A stretch of 51,536 nt of DNA. Origin: Clostridia bacterium. Lineage in GTDB: Bacteria; Bacillota; Clostridia; Christensenellales; Borkfalkiaceae. The translations under genes and the position numbers were made by a program. Position 1 is the first letter of the stretch; each line of letters opens with the position of its first letter. The notes beneath the pieces were generated by a model. That model searched no databases and was not told the origin of the DNA. It was given only the letters and a program-made list of their open reading frames with translations. Shown here piece after piece: positions 8,165-16,371 of the stretch. The stretch covers positions 1 to 51,536 of the forward strand of contig JAFTPE010000004.1 in assembly GCA_017463425.1 (NCBI GenBank), given 5' to 3'.

Positions 8165-9469
8165 ATGCAATATTTTCAAAAAGAATTGGAAACGATGAGC
8201 GCGGATCAGAAGAAAGTTCTTCAATCCGAGCGGTTGGTGAAGATGGTAAAGTACGTGTACGAAAACCAGAAACCCTACCGCGCAAAGATGGACGCGATAA
8301 AGTTGAAACCAGACGATATCAAATCCATAGACGATATTTATAAATTGCCGTATACGGTAAAGCAGGATTTGCGCGACGCATATCCGTTTGGTATGATGGC
8401 GCGGTCTAAAAAAGACCTCGTTCGTTTACATGCGTCCAGCGCAACGACGGGAAAATTGACCGTGGCTGGTTATACAATGAACGATATTGACGTTTGGGGG
8501 GAATGCGCAGCCCGTTCTTTGGTAATGGCAGGCGCAGACGAAGACAGTATCATTCACGTTGCCTATGGTTACGGCTTGTTCACGGGCGGATTGGGTATGC
8601 ATTACGGCGGTGAAAAATTGGGCGCGTGCGTCGTCCCTGCGTCGGCTGGGAATACGCAAAAACAAATTCAGCTTATCACCGATTTTGGCGCAGATATCAT
8701 TTGTTGTACGCCGTCGTATATCATCTATTTGGCGGAAGAATTTGAGAAAATGGGCTTGAAACCGGGCGTGGATTTGAAATTAAAAGGCGGCGTATTTGGC
8801 GCGGAAGCGTGGTCGGAAAATATGCGCGCGGACATTGAAAAACGTCTTGGGATTCGCGCTTGCGATATCTACGGACTCAGCGAAATTGCAGGGCCTGGCG
8901 TGGCTTGCGATTGCGAATATAAGACGGGTATGCATTTCCAAGACGACCATTTCTATCCCGAAATCGTAGACGTGGATACGTTGGAGCAGTTGCCGATTGG
9001 AGAATCGGGCGAACTCGTAATTACAACGCTCACCAAAGAGGGAATGCCGCTTCTTAGATACCGTACGCGCGATATTGCCAGCCTCAATGCCGACCCTTGT
9101 CCTTGTGGCAGAACGACGATAAAGCTCAATAAGATTACGGGCAGAAGCGACGATATGTTGATTATCCGCGGTGTGAACGTATTCCCGTCGCAAATTGAAA
9201 GCGTATTGCTGAAAAATCATAATATCGAACCGCATTACCATATCAACGTAGACCGTGTAAACAATCTTGATACGATGGAAATCGTCGTCGAATTGTCGCC
9301 GCATATTTCCATTGACCAAGTAGAGGACGTCGAGGCGATTCGTAAAAAATTAACGTCGGAAATGGCGTCGGCGCTTTCCGTTAGCGCGAAAATTACGCTC
9401 GTTTCCCCTGGTACGGTGGAAAGAAGCGAGGGCAAGGCGAAACGTATTACCGATAGACGTAAATTATAA
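8165..9469 (+). CDS. paaK: Phenylacetate--CoA ligase (second copy)
   Basis: A second 434-residue PaaK-family ligase in the same operon, the same length as the first but clearly diverged. It keeps the phosphate loop as SSATTGKLTV near residue 92 (the first copy has GTSG), DIYGLSEIAGPG, LLRYRTRDI and the C-terminal GRSDDMLIIRGVNVFPSQIE and SEGKAKRI with the catalytic lysine. The change in the phosphate loop and in the nearby binding pocket suggests a different acid preference, for example indoleacetate or hydroxyphenylacetate versus phenylacetate; this is inference. Such ligases can make ATP from arylacetyl-CoA during amino acid fermentation. Confidence 0.92.
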   Translation: MQYFQKELETMSADQKKVLQSERLVKMVKYVYENQKPYRAKMDAIKLKPDDIKSIDDIYKLPYTVKQDLRDAYPFGMMARSKKDLVRLHASSATTGKLTVAGYTMNDIDVWGECAARSLVMAGADEDSIIHVAYGYGLFTGGLGMHYGGEKLGACVVPASAGNTQKQIQLITDFGADIICCTPSYIIYLAEEFEKMGLKPGVDLKLKGGVFGAEAWSENMRADIEKRLGIRACDIYGLSEIAGPGVACDCEYKTGMHFQDDHFYPEIVDVDTLEQLPIGESGELVITTLTKEGMPLLRYRTRDIASLNADPCPCGRTTIKLNKITGRSDDMLIIRGVNVFPSQIESVLLKNHNIEPHYHINVDRVNNLDTMEIVVELSPHISIDQVEDVEAIRKKLTSEMASALSVSAKITLVSPGTVERSEGKAKRITDRRKL

Positions 9470-9514
9470 TCATAAAATCAAGGGGACGAAATAAAAATAA
9501 AAGGAGAAAATAAT

Positions 9515-9916
9515 ATGATTAAACAGATTGCAGTATTTTTGGAAAACAGAGAAGGCAGAGTCAGCGAATGTTGCAAAGCGTTGAAAGACGCAGGTGTGAA
9601 TCTTTGTTCCATGTCGATTGCCGATTCAAAAGAATTCGGGATTTTGCGTATTCATACGGACAACAACGAATTGGCGCACGTTACGTTGAAAAAAGCAGGA
9701 TTTTTATCTACGATGGTTGACCTCGTCGCTATAGAAGTGCCCGATACCCCTGGCGCGTTGGCGGATATCTTAATTCAGCTTTGCGATGGCGGCGTGAATA
9801 TCGATTATATGTATTCGTTTGCAAATGCAAGCGGACACGCGCAGATTGGGTTTAAAACGGAAACACCTGAAAAGGCAATCGTAATTTTGGAAAAACTCGG
9901 TGTGAAAATGATTTAA
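9515..9916 (+). CDS. Tandem ACT-domain protein
   Basis: A 133-residue protein made of two ACT domains and nothing else. The first begins IKQIAVFLENREGRVSECC and the second begins VAIEVPDTPGALADIL near residue 72, each with the beta-alpha-beta pattern and the glycine at the strand-helix turn that binds amino acids. Proteins of this kind are regularly found next to paaK and ior genes. A role in sensing aromatic amino acids to control the operon or enzymes is likely but unproven. It has an AAGGAG ribosome site and is the last gene before a strong terminator. Confidence 0.9.
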   Translation: MIKQIAVFLENREGRVSECCKALKDAGVNLCSMSIADSKEFGILRIHTDNNELAHVTLKKAGFLSTMVDLVAIEVPDTPGALADILIQLCDGGVNIDYMYSFANASGHAQIGFKTETPEKAIVILEKLGVKMI

Positions 9917-9928
9917 AAAAATATTCAA

Positions 9929-9970
9929 AAAACTCTCCTTTTCTTTTCGGAAAAGGAGAGTTTTTTATTG
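9929..9970 (+). terminator. Strong intrinsic terminator after the aromatic acid operon
   Basis: A perfect 15-base-pair stem (AAAACTCTCCTTTTC with its complement) closes a six-base loop and runs into T residues. Because the stem is flanked by A and T runs it can also stop uppP transcripts coming from the right. Confidence 0.92.
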
Positions 9971-9995
9971 TATAATTTTATTTAGAATTTTTACA

Positions 9996-10871
9996 TTATA
10001 ACATAGAGGGCAATACCAGGGTCGCGATGACCAGCGCGCCAAGCGCAATTCTGTACCAACCAAACGGTTTGAAATCGTGTTTTTTTACAAAGTCCATTAA
10101 AAAACGAATGGCAAGTAAGGAAACGGCGAATGCAACGATAGACCCAATTAAAAGATAACCAAGTTCTGCGCCCATAAACCCGTTTGACGTAAGGAAGAAT
10201 TTTAACAATTTGATTGCGCTTGCGCCCAACATTACCGGTATGGCAAGGAAAAAAGTAAATTCCGCGCCGACGGGACGGGCGACGCCGACCAGCAACGCGC
10301 CGATAATGGTCGCGCCCGAACGGGACGTGCCAGGGATTAGGGAAAGAACCTGAAACGCGCCGATAATAAGGGCGTGTTTGTATGAAATTTCGTCGGTGGA
10401 TTGAATGGGTAACGCACGGTTTTTATTTTTGTTTTCAACAGCGATAAACGCTATGCCGTACAAGATTAGGGTGAGGGAAATGACAAGAGGAGTATGCAGG
10501 TACGCCTCTAAAATATCGTCGCATAAAATCCCGATTGCGCCTGCGGGGACACAGGCGATTAACACCTTTCCCCACAGATTGAGTATACCCATGTCTGCGA
10601 CGAGTTTGTTTTTTGCCGTTTCTCCCGTTTGAAAATCGCTGGGTTTTTCCAAGTGAAACGGAAAGAGTTTTTTCCAAAATAGCACCAAAACAGCCAGGAT
10701 TGCGCCCAGCTGTATAACGACGAAAAACATTTCTTTAAACGCCTCGCTTGCGTTGAGCGTAAAAATTTCGTCTACAAGCAGCATATGTCCCGTGCTGGAT
10801 ACGGGCAACCATTCGGTGATGCCCTCCACGACGCCTAGTAAAATCACTTTTAAAATTTCGATAAAATCCAT
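9996..10871 (-). CDS. uppP: Undecaprenyl-diphosphatase (BacA/UppP)
   Basis: A 291-residue membrane enzyme that dephosphorylates undecaprenyl diphosphate so the lipid carrier can be reused in cell wall synthesis; it also gives bacitracin tolerance. Both family motifs are present: EGITEWLPVSSTGH at residues 16-29 and PGTSRSGATIIGALL near residue 179. About eight hydrophobic segments are visible. Length is typical. It is a single-gene unit on the minus strand, divergent from the cold-shock gene, with an extended -10 promoter at 10905-10913. Confidence 0.95.
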   Translation of the reverse strand: MDFIEILKVILLGVVEGITEWLPVSSTGHMLLVDEIFTLNASEAFKEMFFVVIQLGAILAVLVLFWKKLFPFHLEKPSDFQTGETAKNKLVADMGILNLWGKVLIACVPAGAIGILCDDILEAYLHTPLVISLTLILYGIAFIAVENKNKNRALPIQSTDEISYKHALIIGAFQVLSLIPGTSRSGATIIGALLVGVARPVGAEFTFFLAIPVMLGASAIKLLKFFLTSNGFMGAELGYLLIGSIVAFAVSLLAIRFLMDFVKKHDFKPFGWYRIALGALVIATLVLPSML

Positions 10872-10904
10872 AATAACCTACTTAATATATGTCTATCGTT
10901 TAAA

Positions 10905-10913
10905 ATTATAGCA
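10905..10913 (-). promoter_or_regulatory. Extended -10 promoter of uppP
   Basis: On the minus strand the sequence reads TGCTATAAT, about 34 bases upstream of the uppP start. No clear -35 hexamer is visible, as is common for extended -10 promoters. Confidence 0.5.
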
Positions 10914-10994
10914 CTAAAATAGCGAAAAAGTCTATTATTTTACTCAAAAAAACGAAAAAAAGCCAATTTTTATATAAAATTTTATCAAGAGATA

Positions 10995-11023
10995 TTGCAA
11001 TTATGAAAAAAATGTGTTATAAT
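10995..11023 (+). promoter_or_regulatory. Promoter of the cold-shock gene
   Basis: TTGCAA at 10995-11000 and TATAAT at 11018-11023 have a 17-base spacer and an extended TGT before the -10. The resulting transcript would have a leader of about 100 bases (11030-11128) before the start codon. Confidence 0.8.
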
Positions 11024-11128
11024 AAAAACGTATCATATAGAAATGCGGCGTTTTACGTTGGGGTTCTGGGGGCGTTATCGGTGTAATTGCTATTGATAAC
11101 TAAAAATTTTTATCGGAGGGTACCGAAA

Positions 11129-11341
11129 ATGTGTCAGGGTACTGTTAAGTGGTTCAACGCGGAAAAGGGGTATGGCTTTATTGCCAATGATGAAGGTGGA
11201 GACGACGTGTTCGTGCATTTCTCTGCAATCGTCGCAGAAGGGTACAGAAGACTGAAAGAGGGTCAAAAAGTTACGTTTGAAACGGAAGCTGATCCGAAAA
11301 ATCCCGAAAAACTTCGCGCGATTAACGTGCAAGCGTTATAA
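11129..11341 (+). CDS. Cold-shock domain protein (CspA family)
   Basis: A 70-residue single cold-shock domain, an RNA and single-stranded DNA chaperone. Both nucleic-acid-binding motifs are present: KGYGFI (RNP1 type) near residue 14 and VFVHFSAI (RNP2 type) near residue 27. The start at 11129 (MCQGTVKWF) has a GGAGGG site seven to ten bases upstream and gives the usual family length; an ATT-region extension further upstream would not match the family. The roughly 100-base leader between promoter and start is typical for cold-regulated csp mRNAs, which fold differently with temperature. Confidence 0.95.
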   Translation: MCQGTVKWFNAEKGYGFIANDEGGDDVFVHFSAIVAEGYRRLKEGQKVTFETEADPKNPEKLRAINVQAL

Positions 11342-11347
11342 GAACAA

Positions 11348-11385
11348 GCAAAACCGTGTTGCAAAAAAGCAATGCGGTTTTTTCT
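11348..11385 (+). terminator. Terminator of the cold-shock gene
   Basis: AAAACCGTGTTGC pairs with GCAATGCGGTTTT with one mismatch around a short A loop, ending in a T run. It begins only six bases after the stop codon. Confidence 0.8.
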
Positions 11386-11417
11386 TTGCTTGCTGGGGAG
11401 AAAATTGTGTTGAAAGA

Positions 11418-11447
11418 TTGACAAATACGGTGCTTTTGTTGTATAAT
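11418..11447 (+). promoter_or_regulatory. Promoter of the Lgt-like/galK/glpK unit
   Basis: TTGACA at 11418-11423 and TATAAT at 11442-11447 with an 18-base spacer, 30 bases before the first gene of the unit. Confidence 0.8.
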
Positions 11448-11476
11448 CATAGAAAAGAAAAAAACGGAGGCGGCGT

Positions 11477-12256
11477 ATGAATCCTTACATAGTGGCGTTT
11501 GGAATGGGCTGGTACGAGATTTGTTTATCACTCTCGTTGGTAATCGCCGTTTTTGTTGCGGATAAATTGACAATCAAATGCGGTTTTTCTGTGAAATTAC
11601 AAAGATTGTTTCTGGTCGGCGCGGTGCTTAGCGTTGCCATTGGATTTGTCGGGGCGTCATTATTTCAGGCGTTTTACGATTTTATGGCAACGGGCGTGTT
11701 TAAAATAGATGAAACGACAGGGATTACTTTTTACGGCGGCTTTATCGTCGGCGCGGCGGTGTTTCTTTGCGTTTGGTTTTTTGGTGGAAAGGCGTTCAAA
11801 ATCTCAGCGGAAACCAAAGAAAAAATTGGTTCTATGGCGGATATAGCGGCTTGCGTAGTGCCGCTTGCGCACGCGATTGGCAGAATCGGTTGTTTTATGG
11901 TCGGCTGTTGCCATGGTAAACAGACAAACGCGTGGTATGGCGTGAATATGCTGACGGAAAACGGCTGGCAGACGGTTGTGCCGTTGCAATTATACGAGGC
12001 GATTTTTTTGTTTTTATTATCGGGCGTATGCTTTTGGTTGCTGTTTGCGCGGAAAACGGAACAAAGGATTCCCTTATTACCGATTTACGGCGTAAGTTAC
12101 GGTGTTTGGCGGTTTATAATCGAATACGCGCGTGGCGACGAACGTGGGCAAACGATAGTGTCGTTTTTGTCGCCGTCGCAACTGATTGCCGTGTTGTTGA
12201 TTGTGGCGAGCATAGTTTATTTTTGCGTTTGGTATCAAAAAAAGAAAAAGAAATAG
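11477..12256 (+). CDS. Divergent prolipoprotein diacylglyceryl transferase-like membrane protein
   Basis: A 259-residue protein with about seven membrane segments and the general plan of Lgt, which moves diacylglyceryl onto lipoprotein cysteines. It keeps a YGGFIVG loop and the arginine of the signature, but the signature reads HAIGRIGCFMVGCCHG, with cysteines where canonical Lgt has the essential asparagine and glutamate (GRIGN-x4-E type). Members with this GCC-type motif form a separate group of unknown activity. It may act on another substrate, or be a lipid-modifying enzyme of the envelope. It is first in a unit with galK and glpK, with a GGAGGCG ribosome site. Confidence 0.75.
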   Translation: MNPYIVAFGMGWYEICLSLSLVIAVFVADKLTIKCGFSVKLQRLFLVGAVLSVAIGFVGASLFQAFYDFMATGVFKIDETTGITFYGGFIVGAAVFLCVWFFGGKAFKISAETKEKIGSMADIAACVVPLAHAIGRIGCFMVGCCHGKQTNAWYGVNMLTENGWQTVVPLQLYEAIFLFLLSGVCFWLLFARKTEQRIPLLPIYGVSYGVWRFIIEYARGDERGQTIVSFLSPSQLIAVLLIVASIVYFCVWYQKKKKK

Positions 12257-12275
12257 AGAGAGGAGAGATAAAGGT

Positions 12276-13433
12276 ATGGAAAGAACGGAGGCAATGCAAT
12301 TTTTTAAAGAAATTTTCAACGTCGAGGCGGAAGATTTGTTCACTGCGGCAGGGCGTATCAACGTCATTGGCGAACACGTCGATTATTGCGGAGGAAAAGT
12401 TTTTCCTGCGGCGTTAAATTTACGTTGCAACGTATACGGAAAAAAGACGGGCAGAAAGGTAATTCGTATGGCGTTCCGCGGTATTGACGGCGTTGTGGAA
12501 ATCGAAACGGACAAACTCGGTTCGTATAAGGATTTGAAAATTGGTAATTACCAAGCCGGGGTTGCATATTTTTTACAGAAAAAAGGTGTTGAAATCGTCG
12601 GGTGTGATTTGTTTTACGATTGCACCGTGCCGTTTGGCAGCGGTCTTTCGTCGTCGGCAGCGATAGAAGTGGCGACGGCGGTTGCTCTTTCAGAATACGC
12701 AGGGGTGAAATACGACAAAGTGGATTTGGCGTTGCTGTCGCAAAAGGCGGAAAACGAATACGCGGGGGTGAATTGCGGCATTATGGATCAATTTGCCTCA
12801 GCAATGGGGAAAAAGGATCACGCGGTGTTGCTCGATTGCGCGACGCTCGAATACGAATACGTGCCTTTGAAGTTGGGGGAATATTGCCTTGTCGTAGCAA
12901 ATTGCAACAAACCGCACAATCTTGTGGAAAGCAAATACAACGTAAGACGGCAAGAGGTGGAAACGGCGCTGAAATTGATTCAATCGGTGTTGCCTGTAAA
13001 GCACCTTGCGGAAGTATCCCCTAAGCAATTTGCCGAAGTGAAATATCTTCTTTCAGGCGTGGTGGCAAAACGCGCGGAACACGTCGTTATGGAATGTGAT
13101 CGCGTGAAACGCGCGGTAGAGGCGTTGAAAGCGGGCGATTTGGTTGAGTTGGGCAGTTTGTTAAACGAAAGCCATTACAGTCTGTCTACGCTGTACGAAG
13201 TAACGGGAAAAGAATTGGATACGCTCAGCGCGTTGGCGAGAAAGGAAAGCGAATGTCTTGGCTCGCGTATGATAGGCGCAGGCTTTGGCGGTTGCACCAT
13301 TTCCATCGTGAAAAAATCGGCGGTGGACGGGTTTATTCGCAGAGTGGGTAAAGCGTACAACGATACGATTGGATATAAAGCAAGTTTTTATGAAACGTCG
13401 ATTGAGGACGGGATTACGGTAGAGAGATTATAA
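12276..13433 (+). CDS. galK: Galactokinase
   Basis: A 385-residue GHMP-family kinase that phosphorylates galactose at C1 in the Leloir pathway. The galactokinase signature is seen as [15 protein letters not shown] at residues 26-40, the ATP-binding GHMP motif as [11 protein letters not shown] near residue 119, the catalytic aspartate lies in [11 protein letters not shown], and motif 3 is GAGFGGCTI near residue 338. Length is standard. No galT or galE lies nearby, so the rest of the pathway is elsewhere. Its stop is one base before the glpK start. Confidence 0.93.
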   Translation: MERTEAMQFFKEIFNVEAEDLFTAAGRINVIGEHVDYCGGKVFPAALNLRCNVYGKKTGRKVIRMAFRGIDGVVEIETDKLGSYKDLKIGNYQAGVAYFLQKKGVEIVGCDLFYDCTVPFGSGLSSSAAIEVATAVALSEYAGVKYDKVDLALLSQKAENEYAGVNCGIMDQFASAMGKKDHAVLLDCATLEYEYVPLKLGEYCLVVANCNKPHNLVESKYNVRRQEVETALKLIQSVLPVKHLAEVSPKQFAEVKYLLSGVVAKRAEHVVMECDRVKRAVEALKAGDLVELGSLLNESHYSLSTLYEVTGKELDTLSALARKESECLGSRMIGAGFGGCTISIVKKSAVDGFIRRVGKAYNDTIGYKASFYETSIEDGITVERL

Positions 13434-13434
13434 G

Positions 13435-14922
13435 ATGAAATACATTTTAGCGTTAGACCAAGGCACAACATCCTCACGCGTTGCGTTGATTGATGAAAAC
13501 GTCAACGTTGTGGAAATACTCAGCCGTGAATTTCCCCAGATTTATCCGCAAGAGGGGTGGGTGGAACACGACCCTATGGATATTTGGGCGAGCCAGTACG
13601 GCGTTATGATGGAGCTTGTAGCGAAAAGCGGCGTTGCCGTTTCGGATATTCAAGCTGTTGGAATTACCAATCAGCGTGAAACGACAGTCGTTTGGGATAA
13701 AAATACGGGGAAACCCATTTACAACGCAATCGTGTGGCAATGTCGCCGTACGGCAGGAATGATTTCGGAGTGGAACAGGCAGGGTTACGGTGAGAGAATC
13801 CGTCAAAAAACGGGTTTGATTCCCGACGCGTATTTTTCCGCGAGCAAAATCAAATGGATTTTGGATAACGTTGACGGGGCAAGAGAACGCGCGGAAAGAG
13901 GCGAATTGTTGTTCGGAACGGTGGATACGTGGCTGATTTGGAAACTGACCGACGGAAAATCGCACGTTACTGACGCAACCAATGCGTCAAGAACTATGTT
14001 GTTTAATATCAATACAATGTCGTGGGACGACGAATTGTTGGATTTGTTCGATATCCCCAAGTCAATGTTGCCAAAAGTAAAAAGTTCGGGCGAGGTGTTC
14101 GGGTATGCAAACCTTGGCGGCGTAAACGTTCCGATTGCGGGCGTTGCGGGAGATCAGCAGGCTGCGCTGTTTGGGCAAGGCTGTTTTGAACGTGGCGAGG
14201 GAAAAAATACCTATGGCACGGGGTGTTTTTTATTGATGAACGTGGGGGGAGAAAAGCCCAACAGCGAAAATGGATTGTTGACGACGGTTGCGGCGACGTT
14301 GCAAGGCGAAAAAACACAATACGCCTTGGAGGGGAGCGTGTTTATCGGTGGCGCGGTGATTCAATGGCTGCGCGACGAAATGCGTTTTTTCACAGATAGC
14401 CGTGATGCGGAATATTATGCGAAAAAAGTGCCTGATACGGGCGGAGTCTATATCGTGCCTGCGTTTACGGGTATCGGCGCGCCCTATTGGGATATGTACG
14501 CGCGCGGAACAATCGTAGGGATTACGCGTGGAACGAAACGGGAACATATCATTCGCGCGGCGCAGGAATCCATTGCCTATCAGTCGGCTGATTTGGTGTT
14601 TGCAATGGAACGGGATATCGGCGCGAAATTGAAAGGATTGAAAGTGGACGGCGGCGCGTCAAGAGATGGATTTTTAATGCAATTTCAGGCGGATATTCTC
14701 GGCGTGGAAGTCGTCAAACCAAAATCCCACGAAACTACGGCAATCGGCGTGGCTATGTTGGCAGGCTTGACCGTGGGACTTTGGAAAAACAAAGAGGAAT
14801 TGAAACGTATGCAGTCGCTCGATTGCGTGTATCTTCCGCAAATGGAACAAACGCAACGCGAAGAAAAGTTGAAAAAATGGCGTCGCGCGGTGGAACGAAG
14901 CCTTGCTTGGGAACAGCCGTAA
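13435..14922 (+). CDS. glpK: Glycerol kinase
   Basis: A 495-residue FGGY-family kinase making glycerol 3-phosphate from glycerol and ATP. The N-terminal phosphate loop [15 protein letters not shown], the substrate loop [13 protein letters not shown] near residue 79, [11 protein letters not shown] near residue 238 and the nucleotide-binding [19 protein letters not shown] near residue 403 are all present. It starts one base after galK, so translation is coupled. Neither glpF nor glpD is in the window. Pairing with galactokinase suggests joint use of glycerol and galactose, as from galactolipids; this is inference. Confidence 0.95.
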   Translation: MKYILALDQGTTSSRVALIDENVNVVEILSREFPQIYPQEGWVEHDPMDIWASQYGVMMELVAKSGVAVSDIQAVGITNQRETTVVWDKNTGKPIYNAIVWQCRRTAGMISEWNRQGYGERIRQKTGLIPDAYFSASKIKWILDNVDGARERAERGELLFGTVDTWLIWKLTDGKSHVTDATNASRTMLFNINTMSWDDELLDLFDIPKSMLPKVKSSGEVFGYANLGGVNVPIAGVAGDQQAALFGQGCFERGEGKNTYGTGCFLLMNVGGEKPNSENGLLTTVAATLQGEKTQYALEGSVFIGGAVIQWLRDEMRFFTDSRDAEYYAKKVPDTGGVYIVPAFTGIGAPYWDMYARGTIVGITRGTKREHIIRAAQESIAYQSADLVFAMERDIGAKLKGLKVDGGASRDGFLMQFQADILGVEVVKPKSHETTAIGVAMLAGLTVGLWKNKEELKRMQSLDCVYLPQMEQTQREEKLKKWRRAVERSLAWEQP

Positions 14923-14940
14923 AAACAAATACGATAGGGA

Positions 14941-14957
14941 CAGGTATGCGTTGAATA
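14941..14957 (+). repeat. Short dispersed motif CAGGTAYGCGTTGAATA, copy 1
   Basis: A 17-base sequence just after the glpK stop matches bases 18928-18944 after the coaX stop at 16 of 17 positions. Its role is unknown. Confidence 0.5.
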
Positions 14958-14975
14958 CTGTTTAAGAACAAAAAT

Positions 14976-15005
14976 AAAAGGGAAACGAAAAGACGTTTCC
15001 CTTTT
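14976..15005. terminator. Bidirectional terminator between glpK and the TSCPD gene
   Basis: A perfect 12-base-pair stem (AAAAGGGAAACG with its complement) and a six-base loop, flanked by A and T tracts on both sides, lies between two convergent genes. Confidence 0.88.
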
Positions 15006-15021
15006 AAACTATTTAATTTTT

Positions 15022-15285
15022 TTACGAATTTTCAGCTGCTTTCGTCGCTTTGTATTCGCCGATTGCTTTGGACAGCTGGTCGGGACAAGACGTGTTGTTT
15101 CTGCATTTAATGCCTGCAAGCAAACGTTCAACTTCGTCGATATCCTTACCTTCTACGAGTTTTGCAATCCCTTGTAAATTGCCGCCGCAACCGTTGATGA
15201 AACGCAAATTGTGCATTTTATTGTTTTCGTCAACGTCGAACAGAATTTGTCTGGAACAAGTGCCTTTGGTAGAGTAAATAAACAT
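15022..15285 (-). CDS. TSCPD domain protein (TIGR03905 type)
   Basis: An 87-residue protein consisting of one TSCPD domain, named for a conserved motif seen here as NTSCPDQLSKAI near residue 63. The segment GCGGNLQGIAKLVEG near residue 32 is also typical. The same domain occurs at the end of some ribonucleotide reductases, but the free-standing family has no known function. Four cysteines (CSRQ, NGCGGN, IKCRN, TSCPD) suggest metal binding, which is inference. An AGGAAGG site precedes the start. Confidence 0.85.
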   Translation of the reverse strand: MFIYSTKGTCSRQILFDVDENNKMHNLRFINGCGGNLQGIAKLVEGKDIDEVERLLAGIKCRNNTSCPDQLSKAIGEYKATKAAENS

Positions 15286-15339
15286 AATACATAACCTTCC
15301 TAAATATAATGATTAAAAATTGAAACGATAGGGGAATAT

Positions 15340-15867
15340 TTAATCCACCAAAGTTTCGTAAATAGCGGAATACAGCTCTGCGGCTTTGGATTCCCAATTT
15401 TTATAAATGTTTTGCGCCGTTTTCTTATCGGGAACGACAAATTTCAATTCCAACATAGGCTGCATAGGCGCAAGAATTTTTAAAAACACCGTGTACGTGC
15501 CGTCTGCGTTTTGATAATAATCGGATTTACATTCCTGACGGTTTCGCAATTTTCCGCTGTTATTTTTAACGAACGAGGAAATTTCTTCACGAATGCTTTT
15601 CGGAATGTTGATATAAAAACTATTCAAACTCTCGCGGCCGTCGCTGGTGATGGTATATAAGGGTTCTTCATCAGGAGAGGAAACTCTGCAAATAAAGCCG
15701 TCCTCTAACAATTTGGGCAACAATTCCATACAGTCCATATAATTCAACCAATTATTTCCAGCCGTACACATTTCTACAACGGTGCGTTCGGAAAGAGCGC
15801 TTTCCATTTTATCGAAAACAAAAAGCACGATCAATTTATTGACTGAGGTTTCGCCTTGAATTTGCAT
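15340..15867 (-). CDS. DUF4364 family protein
   Basis: A 175-residue protein of the DUF4364 family found in clostridia. The N-terminal part (KLIVLFVFDKMESALSERTVVEMC, then the NWLNYMDCMELLPKLLEDGFI segment) looks like a winged-helix domain of the kind found in PadR-like regulators, and the C-terminal half has alternating strands ending in a helix. A DNA-binding regulator role is therefore plausible, but the target is unknown. AAGGAG precedes the start. It lies between the TSCPD gene and the HPr-like gene on the same strand. Confidence 0.82.
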   Translation of the reverse strand: MQIQGETSVNKLIVLFVFDKMESALSERTVVEMCTAGNNWLNYMDCMELLPKLLEDGFICRVSSPDEEPLYTITSDGRESLNSFYINIPKSIREEISSFVKNNSGKLRNRQECKSDYYQNADGTYTVFLKILAPMQPMLELKFVVPDKKTAQNIYKNWESKAAELYSAIYETLVD

Positions 15868-15904
15868 TTGTAAAAACTCCTTATATCTTTGCTTTTTTCA
15901 ATGG

Positions 15905-15936
15905 AAAACAGTCGCCTTTTGTACGTGCGACTGTCT
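15905..15936 (-). terminator. Terminator after the HPr-like gene
   Basis: ACAGTCGC and GCGACTGT form an eight-base-pair stem with an eleven-base loop; on the minus strand it is followed by TTTT. It separates the HPr-like gene from the DUF4364 gene. Confidence 0.65.
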
Positions 15937-15968
15937 TTGTACGTTTGAAAAAGCGTCAAAGAAAAAGT

Positions 15969-16196
15969 TTACGCTTCAAACTTTTTCAATCTTTCCAACA
16001 ATTCGTCGCAGGAATCTGCATAAACTTCTACGGTGATAGGTTGGGAAAGATCCAACGAGAAAATACCCAAAATGGATTTTGCGTCAACGACGTATTTTCC
16101 GCTCTTTAACAAGATTTCGTAAGTATAATTTTGCGTGATATTTACGAATTCTTTCACTCTCTGTGCCATTTCCAAGGAAATTTTAATGGATTTCAT
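15969..16196 (-). CDS. HPr-like protein lacking the phosphorylatable histidine
   Basis: A 75-residue protein aligned over its whole length with HPr, the phosphocarrier of the sugar phosphotransferase system. The regulatory-serine region is well kept: VDAKSILGIFSL around Ser41, equal to Ser46 of HPr. The N-terminal active site, normally LHARPA, reads EMAQRV, so His15 is methionine and Arg17 is glutamine, and phosphate transfer from enzyme I is impossible. This resembles Bacillus Crh, which also lacks the histidine but keeps Ser46 for HPr kinase and binding to CcpA. A role as a Crh-like signal protein is inferred. GGAGGT precedes the start. Confidence 0.8.
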   Translation of the reverse strand: MKSIKISLEMAQRVKEFVNITQNYTYEILLKSGKYVVDAKSILGIFSLDLSQPITVEVYADSCDELLERLKKFEA

Positions 16197-16299
16197 AATG
16201 ATAATACCTCCGTTAAATTACTTTCATCTATATTATACATAAAAATTTTGGTAAAATCAAGATATTTTTGAAAAAAATCTTCCTTATTTTCCTAATTTG

Positions 16300-16308
16300 T
16301 GCTATAAT
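16300..16308 (+). promoter_or_regulatory. Extended -10 promoter of the Nudix gene
   Basis: TGCTATAAT forms an extended -10 element 64 bases upstream of the start codon. A convincing -35 element is absent. Confidence 0.55.
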
Positions 16309-16371
16309 GATAAGAAAAGAGATTTTTTTTGTCGATTTTACCAAGTTTGCAAAAAGAATGGAGAGGTTAAA

